Assembly: GCA_946481025.1 (NCBI GenBank)
Contig: CAMLNA010000061.1
Coordinates: forward strand, 1-24,364
DNA: 24,364 nucleotides
Reading direction: 5' to 3'
Origin: an uncultured Rivibacter sp.
GTDB taxonomy: Bacteria; Pseudomonadota; Gammaproteobacteria; Burkholderiales; Burkholderiaceae
A model generated the notes under the pieces. The model did not search any database. It was not told where the DNA came from and worked only from the letters and a program-made list of their open reading frames with translations. The position numbers were made by a program, and so were the translations under genes. Position 1 is the stretch's first letter; each line of letters begins with the position of its first letter. Below, one piece after another: positions 21,011 to 24,364 of this stretch.

Positions 21011-22012
21011 ATGCCGCCCGCGAAACGCACCAAGTCGATCACGCTGCACGACGTCGCCAAGGCGGCCGGCGTGTCGCTCATCACTGCGTCGCGGGCACTG
21101 GCGAACCCGGAGGTGGTGTCCAAGGCCACCATCGAGCGGGTGCGCCAGGCGGTCGAGGACACCGGCTACATCCCGAACTTCCTCGCCGGAGGGCTCAAGT
21201 CCCGGCGCAGCATGGCGGTGGCCGCGCTGGTGCCGGTGATCTCGGTGCCCCAGTTCCTGCCGACGGTGCAGGCGCTCACCGAAGAACTCGACCGCGCGGG
21301 CTACCAGCTCATCCTCGGCCAGACGGGCTACGACCACGCGCGCGAGGCCGCACTGATCGACACCATGGTGGGCCGGCGGGTCGACGGGATCGTCGTCGCC
21401 GGCCTGCTGCACACCGCCACGCAGACCGACCGCCTGCGCAAGCTCGGCATCCCGGTCGTCGAGACCTGGGACCTCAGCGACCGGCCGGTGGACATGGTGG
21501 TGGGCTTTTCGCACCTGAAGGTGGGCGCCGCGGTGGCGGGCTATTTCATGGGCAGGGGCTTCAAGCGCGTGGCCATTGCCACCGCGAACGACCAGCGTGC
21601 CGCCGTGCGGCGTGAAGGCTTTCTTTCGGTGGTGGGGCACGACGTACCCACGGCGGTCGTGCCCGCGCCCAGCAACCTCGCGCTCGGCCGGCGCGCCTGC
21701 GCCGAGCTGCTGGCAAGGGACCCGGCGATCGATGCGATCTTCTGCAGCTCCGACGGGCTGGCACAGGGGGTGCTCACCGAAGCGCGCGCGCGCGGGCTGC
21801 GGGTGCCGCAGGACCTGGCGGTGTGCGGCTTCGGCGACGCGGACTTCGCCGCGCACCTGGAGCCTTCGCTCACCACGGTGCAGGTGGACGGCGCACTGAT
21901 CGGACGCCGCTCGGCCGAGCTCATCGTGCAGCGCTGCCGGGGCGAGGCCGCCGGGGAGCGCGTGTTCGACGTGGGCTTTCGCATCGTCGAGCGGGCTTCC
22001 ACGGCAGGCTGA
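21011..22012 (+). CDS. LacI-family regulator of galactarate genes
   Basis: 333 aa. The N-terminal LacI HTH is ITLHDVAKAAGVSLITASRALANPEVVSKATIERV (residues about 9-45; described here as ITLHDVAKAAGVSLITASRA plus the hinge-side LAGGLKSRRS). The ligand-binding domain follows (AVAALVPVISVPQFLPTVQ, VDGIVVAGLL, AVCGFGDADFAAHLEPSLTTV). ATG 21011 gives MPPAKRTKSITLHDVA, the normal LacI start; upstream TTG 20957 would add 18 residues and no good ribosome site is seen for either. Two LacI-type operators lie in the divergent region, supporting repression of the dehydratase-Bug-garD operon; the inducer is presumably galactarate, talarate or a product. Confidence 0.92.
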   Translation: MPPAKRTKSITLHDVAKAAGVSLITASRALANPEVVSKATIERVRQAVEDTGYIPNFLAGGLKSRRSMAVAALVPVISVPQFLPTVQALTEELDRAGYQLILGQTGYDHAREAALIDTMVGRRVDGIVVAGLLHTATQTDRLRKLGIPVVETWDLSDRPVDMVVGFSHLKVGAAVAGYFMGRGFKRVAIATANDQRAAVRREGFLSVVGHDVPTAVVPAPSNLALGRRACAELLARDPAIDAIFCSSDGLAQGVLTEARARGLRVPQDLAVCGFGDADFAAHLEPSLTTVQVDGALIGRRSAELIVQRCRGEAAGERVFDVGFRIVERASTAG

Positions 22013-22058
22013 GGCTTCCTGCACGCGGCGCTGTTGCCGCCGGTGCACAACACAAGGG

Positions 22059-22078
22059 CATCCCCCGCTACGGGGATG
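22059..22078. terminator. Stem-loop after lacI-family gene
   Basis: CATCCCC-CGCTAC-GGGGATG is a perfect 7-pair stem with a 6-base loop, 46 bases after the stop. There is no U-tract. It could end the regulator transcript. The rest of the 126-base gap has no other visible feature. Confidence 0.45.
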
Positions 22079-22138
22079 GGAGGCGGGGCCCCACAGTGCG
22101 GATACTTCGCACTCTTGCCGACACCGCTTCTTGCCGCC

Positions 22139-22816
22139 ATGACCACCGTACGCGCGCCGCGCCCTACCGCATCCCTGGGCATGCTGGCGCCCCCGCTCAT
22201 GCTTGCCGCCGGCCTGCTGGGCTTCGGGCCCGTGCATGCGCAAAGCGCCGGCTGCGACCAGTTCAAGGAAACGCTGGCCGCACGCATCCGCGTGCCGGGC
22301 TTCACCCTCGAATCCGTGCCCGCCGCCACCAGGACACCGCCGGGCGCCAAGGTGGTGGGCACCTGCGAGGGCGGGGCCTACAAGGTCCTGCTGCGCCGAG
22401 GTGCGGCAGCCGAGCAGGCGGCCGCCAGTGCACCCGATGGCGCCGCGGCCGCCACGGCCACACCGAAGCCGACGCCGGCGGCGACCCCGGCCCCCACGCC
22501 GACCCGCGCGCCGCAACCCACGGCGACGCCTGCCCCCACGGCAACACCGACGGCAACACCCACGCCTGCAGCCACACCCGCACCAACGCCCCTGCCGTCT
22601 CCTGCGGCGACCCCGCAACCCGGGCCCGCCGGGCCTGCAACCCCCGTCGTCGACGGCATGTCCTGGACGGAGCGCGCCCGCGAGTTCCTCGCCCGCCACT
22701 GGCCCTGGGTGCTGACCTTCGCCGGCCTGCCCCTGCTCATCTGGCTGGCCGCATGGATCACTCATCGCCGCTACTACGACGAGGCCGGCCTGCCACGCGG
22801 GCCGCGGCTCAACTAG
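22139..22816 (+). CDS. DUF1161-like protein with Pro/Thr linker and C-terminal anchor
   Basis: 225 aa from ATG 22139. Parts in order: signal peptide (about 1-34, ending GFGPVHA), a DUF1161-like domain (SAGCDQFKETLAARIRVPGF to GAKVVGTCEGGAYKVLLRR, about 36-87), a low-complexity Ala/Thr/Pro linker (107-168), and a hydrophobic segment (WPWVLTFAGLPLLIWLAAWI, 188-207) followed by the basic tail THRRYYDEAGLPRGPRLN. Standard DUF1161 proteins are short periplasmic proteins without linker or anchor. The linker and end anchor suggest a periplasmic head held on the inner membrane. It lies 7 bases ahead of the esterase gene, so the two are likely co-expressed. No biochemical function is known. Confidence 0.75.
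   Translation: MTTVRAPRPTASLGMLAPPLMLAAGLLGFGPVHAQSAGCDQFKETLAARIRVPGFTLESVPAATRTPPGAKVVGTCEGGAYKVLLRRGAAAEQAAASAPDGAAAATATPKPTPAATPAPTPTRAPQPTATPAPTATPTATPTPAATPAPTPLPSPAATPQPGPAGPATPVVDGMSWTERAREFLARHWPWVLTFAGLPLLIWLAAWITHRRYYDEAGLPRGPRLN
22457..22642 (+). repeat. Coding low-complexity Pro-Thr-Ala repeat
   Basis: Residues 107-168 of the DUF1161-like protein are almost entirely Pro, Thr and Ala, with irregular TPxP/ATPAPT units (ACG/ACC/GCC/CCC codons). Length may vary between strains by slippage or recombination. Similar linkers span the periplasm or cell wall in other proteins. Confidence 0.8.
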
Positions 22817-22823
22817 GCCCTGG

Positions 22824-23807
22824 ATGCACCTGCGTGCTGCCCTGCTGCTGACCGTGTTGGCACTTTCGCTGCCGCCGCACGCAGCGGCGCAGGACGGCCC
22901 GGTCCGCCAGTGGCTCAAGGAACGCCGGCAGCAGACACCCCCCGCCGGCCCGCTCGCGCCAGGCGATCACCGCTTCACGCTGCAGCACGGCGGCCTCACA
23001 CGCGCCTACCGCGTGCACGTGCCGGCCGGCTACCGTCCGGACACGCCGGCTGCGCTGCTGGTGGCCCTGCACGGTGGCGGCGGCAACATGGACTTCCAGG
23101 CCGACGACGCCCGGTACGGCCTCGTCACCATGTCCGAACGCGAAGGTTTCGTGGTCGTGTTCCCCAACGGCTACAGCAGGCTCGCCAGCGGCAAGCTGGC
23201 CACCTGGAACGCCGGCCGCTGCTGCGGCGCGGCGCGCGACGCCAAGGTCGACGACGTGGGGTTCATCCGCGAAGTGGTGGCGCGGGTGCGCGCGCAACTC
23301 GACATCGACCCGCAACGGGTCTACGCCACCGGCATGTCCAACGGCGCCATGATGGCCTACCGGCTGGCCTGCGAAGCGTCCGACGTCTTCGGTGCCATCG
23401 CGCCGGTGGCCGGCACCGACAACACCACGGGTTGCACGCCGGCGCGGCCCGTGTCGGTGCTCCACATCCATGCGAAGAACGACACGCACGTGCTGTTCGA
23501 GGGCGGTGCCGGTCCCGACTCGATGGCCGCACACCTCGTGACCGACTACGTGTCCGTGCCGGACAGCGTGGCGAAGTGGTCCCGGCTCAACGGTTGTGCA
23601 GCGGCGGCGCCGAAGCGGGTGCTCGAGAAGGCGGGGGCCTATTGCGAGGTGCACGAGCCCTGCCGCGGCGGCACCCGGGTGCAGTCGTGCGTCACCGAAT
23701 CCGGCGGCCACTCGTGGCCCGGCGGCACCAAGGCACGCGCGGCCGAGTCGCCTTCGACGGCGATCTCGGCCAATGACGTGATGTGGGAGTTCTTCAGTCG
23801 CCGTTGA
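22824..23807 (+). CDS. Secreted PHB-depolymerase/feruloyl-esterase-type hydrolase
   Basis: 327-aa alpha/beta hydrolase of the LpqC/PHB depolymerase family. Signal peptide about 1-22 (AAA-QDG). Oxyanion-loop segment LLVALHGGGGNMDFQ (79-92), nucleophile Ser172 in GMSNGAMMAY, candidate Asp220 in HIHAKND and His296 in ESGGHSWPGG complete a triad. Extra Cys residues (133/134, 183, 204, 258, 274, 280, 289) suggest disulfides in the periplasm or outside. Substrates in the family include poly-3-hydroxybutyrate, acetyl-xylan and feruloyl esters, so the choice is open. It is second in an operon with the DUF1161-like gene. Confidence 0.86.
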   Translation: MHLRAALLLTVLALSLPPHAAAQDGPVRQWLKERRQQTPPAGPLAPGDHRFTLQHGGLTRAYRVHVPAGYRPDTPAALLVALHGGGGNMDFQADDARYGLVTMSEREGFVVVFPNGYSRLASGKLATWNAGRCCGAARDAKVDDVGFIREVVARVRAQLDIDPQRVYATGMSNGAMMAYRLACEASDVFGAIAPVAGTDNTTGCTPARPVSVLHIHAKNDTHVLFEGGAGPDSMAAHLVTDYVSVPDSVAKWSRLNGCAAAAPKRVLEKAGAYCEVHEPCRGGTRVQSCVTESGGHSWPGGTKARAAESPSTAISANDVMWEFFSRR

Positions 23808-23839
23808 GTGCCTCCAGGCTTGCAGGCCTGCAGTGGCAC
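23808..23839. promoter_or_regulatory. Palindrome ahead of the antitoxin-toxin pair
   Basis: TGCAGGCCTGCA (23821-23832) is a perfect 12-base palindrome enclosed by GTGCC (23808-23812) and GGCAC (23835-23839). It begins one base beyond the esterase stop and lies 29 to 60 bases before the antitoxin start. TTGCAG at 23820-23825 could be a -35 element, with weak TACGCC 16 bases later. It may be an autoregulatory operator of the toxin-antitoxin unit or the esterase terminator. Confidence 0.45.
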
Positions 23840-23867
23840 ACTACGCCTTCCCAGCACAGGTTCTTCC

Positions 23868-24230
23868 ATGAGCACCAAGCCGAGCAGCCTCAAGACGACC
23901 AAGCGCCAAGCCGTGACGGGTCAGCCCGTCGCAGCGCTCGGAACCCGTTTTGTGCTGGTTCGGGTCGGTAGCAAGGCCCTCGGCCGCGAAGCAGAGGTTC
24001 AGCCGGGAGATACCGCGTCCGTCCTGGTGACCAAGGCCGGTCAGGCCCTCAAGAAGCCGGGCATCCCGAAGCAGGCAGTTTTCGGCCACGGGAACCGAAG
24101 CGGGATCTACGCGTATTCGGTGTACCCCGCCGACCCGACCAAGATCGTGCGCGAGGCCGCTGATGGCTCCCGCACGGTCGGACGCCTGGTCAACGGCAGA
24201 TTCCAGGCGCTCAAGTCCAAGATTGCGTGA
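23868..24230 (+). CDS. Putative antitoxin of a zeta-like toxin
   Basis: 120-aa basic protein, not recognised as a known family. The N-terminus is Lys/Arg-rich (MSTKPSSLKTTKRQAVTG), the middle is strand-like (GTRFVLVRVGSKALGREAEV) and the end reads KIVREAADGSRTVGRLVNGRF (92-112). No HTH as in PezA and no similarity to the epsilon antitoxin can be seen. ATG 23868 has CAGG 8 bases before it. Its stop overlaps the GTG start of the downstream P-loop kinase as GTGA, the usual coupling of antitoxin-first pairs. The role is inferred from position only. The base composition is somewhat less GC-rich than its neighbours. Confidence 0.62.
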   Translation: MSTKPSSLKTTKRQAVTGQPVAALGTRFVLVRVGSKALGREAEVQPGDTASVLVTKAGQALKKPGIPKQAVFGHGNRSGIYAYSVYPADPTKIVREAADGSRTVGRLVNGRFQALKSKIA

Positions 24231-24364
24231 GCCGAAGACCACCGTCGCTCGACCGGCTCCTGGCCGAAGCCCTGGACGGTGAATCACGCCCGCCCGCCTT
24301 CGTGCTGGCCGGGCACAACGGCTCTGGCAAATCGACCCTGTGGTACGAGCGGCTTGCAAACAAG
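24227..24364 (+). CDS. Zeta-toxin-like P-loop kinase, cut by right edge
   Basis: 46 residues from GTG 24227 to the edge: VSRRPPSLDRLLAEALDG, then FVLAGHNGSGKSTLWYERL with Walker A GHNGSGKST at 29-37 (Lys35, Ser36). In zeta toxins this loop sits near the N-terminus after a short helix, with an AGxNGxGKST form, and the enzyme phosphorylates UDP-GlcNAc or a related nucleotide. Overlap of the start with the upstream gene and the small partner gene fit a toxin-antitoxin module. From so few residues an unrelated P-loop ATPase is possible. Confidence 0.65.
   Translation, partial: MSRRPPSLDRLLAEALDGESRPPAFVLAGHNGSGKSTLWYERLANK

Noticed and set aside
22457..22642. Tandem DNA repeat or CRISPR-like array
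   Set aside because: Units are irregular and encode Pro/Thr/Ala in frame; it is a coding linker. No CRISPR repeat-spacer pattern exists in the window.
20861..22918. 685-codon minus-strand frame opposite the LacI-family and DUF1161 genes
   Set aside because: Gly/Arg/His-rich artefact with no motif; plus-strand products have clear HTH and signal-peptide features.

Overview
The window is very GC-rich and densely coded on both strands. It looks like a chromosomal segment of a betaproteobacterium of the order Burkholderiales (Comamonadaceae or Rubrivivax/Leptothrix-like). The grounds are the XdhA/B/C arrangement with a LysR regulator and guanine deaminase, a Bug/TctC-type periplasmic binding protein, three LysR regulators within 11 kb, and a PHB-depolymerase-type esterase. 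This placement rests on gene content and protein character only. No intergenic stretch exceeds 300 bases.

Layout. (1) 1-7095 is a purine-catabolism locus: guaD (cut by the left edge) follows a lysR gene on the minus strand, and xdhA-xdhB-xdhC run divergently on the plus strand with 4-base stop/start overlaps. The intergenic region carries an 18-base dyad. (2) 7046-11527 holds two LysR-centred divergent units: lysR with GST and a flavin/PNPOx-like protein, and an SDR oxidoreductase with another lysR. Each intergenic region has a T-N11-A site. (3) 11534-13082 is a minus-strand group of small proteins (YciI/DGPF, SRPBCC, VOC) with two strong inverted repeats. (4) 13240-15255 has a 63-aa protein of unknown function, an AlkD-like DNA alkylation repair protein, a small DUF3563-like protein and an arginase-fold protein with an altered metal site. 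(5) 15287-16194 is an orphan phage-type switch: a cI-like repressor and a YdaS/Cro-like protein diverge from a 68-base region with three copies of a TAGC-N3-GCTA operator and two opposed promoters. (6) 16225-16824 encodes a putative glycolipid-binding protein. (7) 16917-22012 is a galactarate/L-talarate locus: an enolase-superfamily dehydratase, a Bug solute-binding protein and GarD on the minus strand, facing a LacI-family regulator, with two perfect LacI-type palindromes 88 bases apart. (8) 22139-23807 has a DUF1161 protein with a Pro/Thr/Ala linker and a C-terminal membrane anchor, followed by a secreted PHB-depolymerase-like esterase. (9) 23868-24364 is an apparent toxin-antitoxin pair: a 120-aa basic protein overlapping the start of a P-loop zeta-toxin-like kinase that is cut by the right edge.

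How the genes work together. GuaD turns guanine into xanthine, which XdhAB oxidises to urate; XdhC loads the molybdenum cofactor. In the galactarate locus two unrelated dehydratases act on the same sugar diacid. The later enzymes (5-keto-4-deoxyglucarate dehydratase and the semialdehyde dehydrogenase) are not in the window. The least-described parts are the toxin-antitoxin pair at the right edge and the orphan cI/Cro-like switch.
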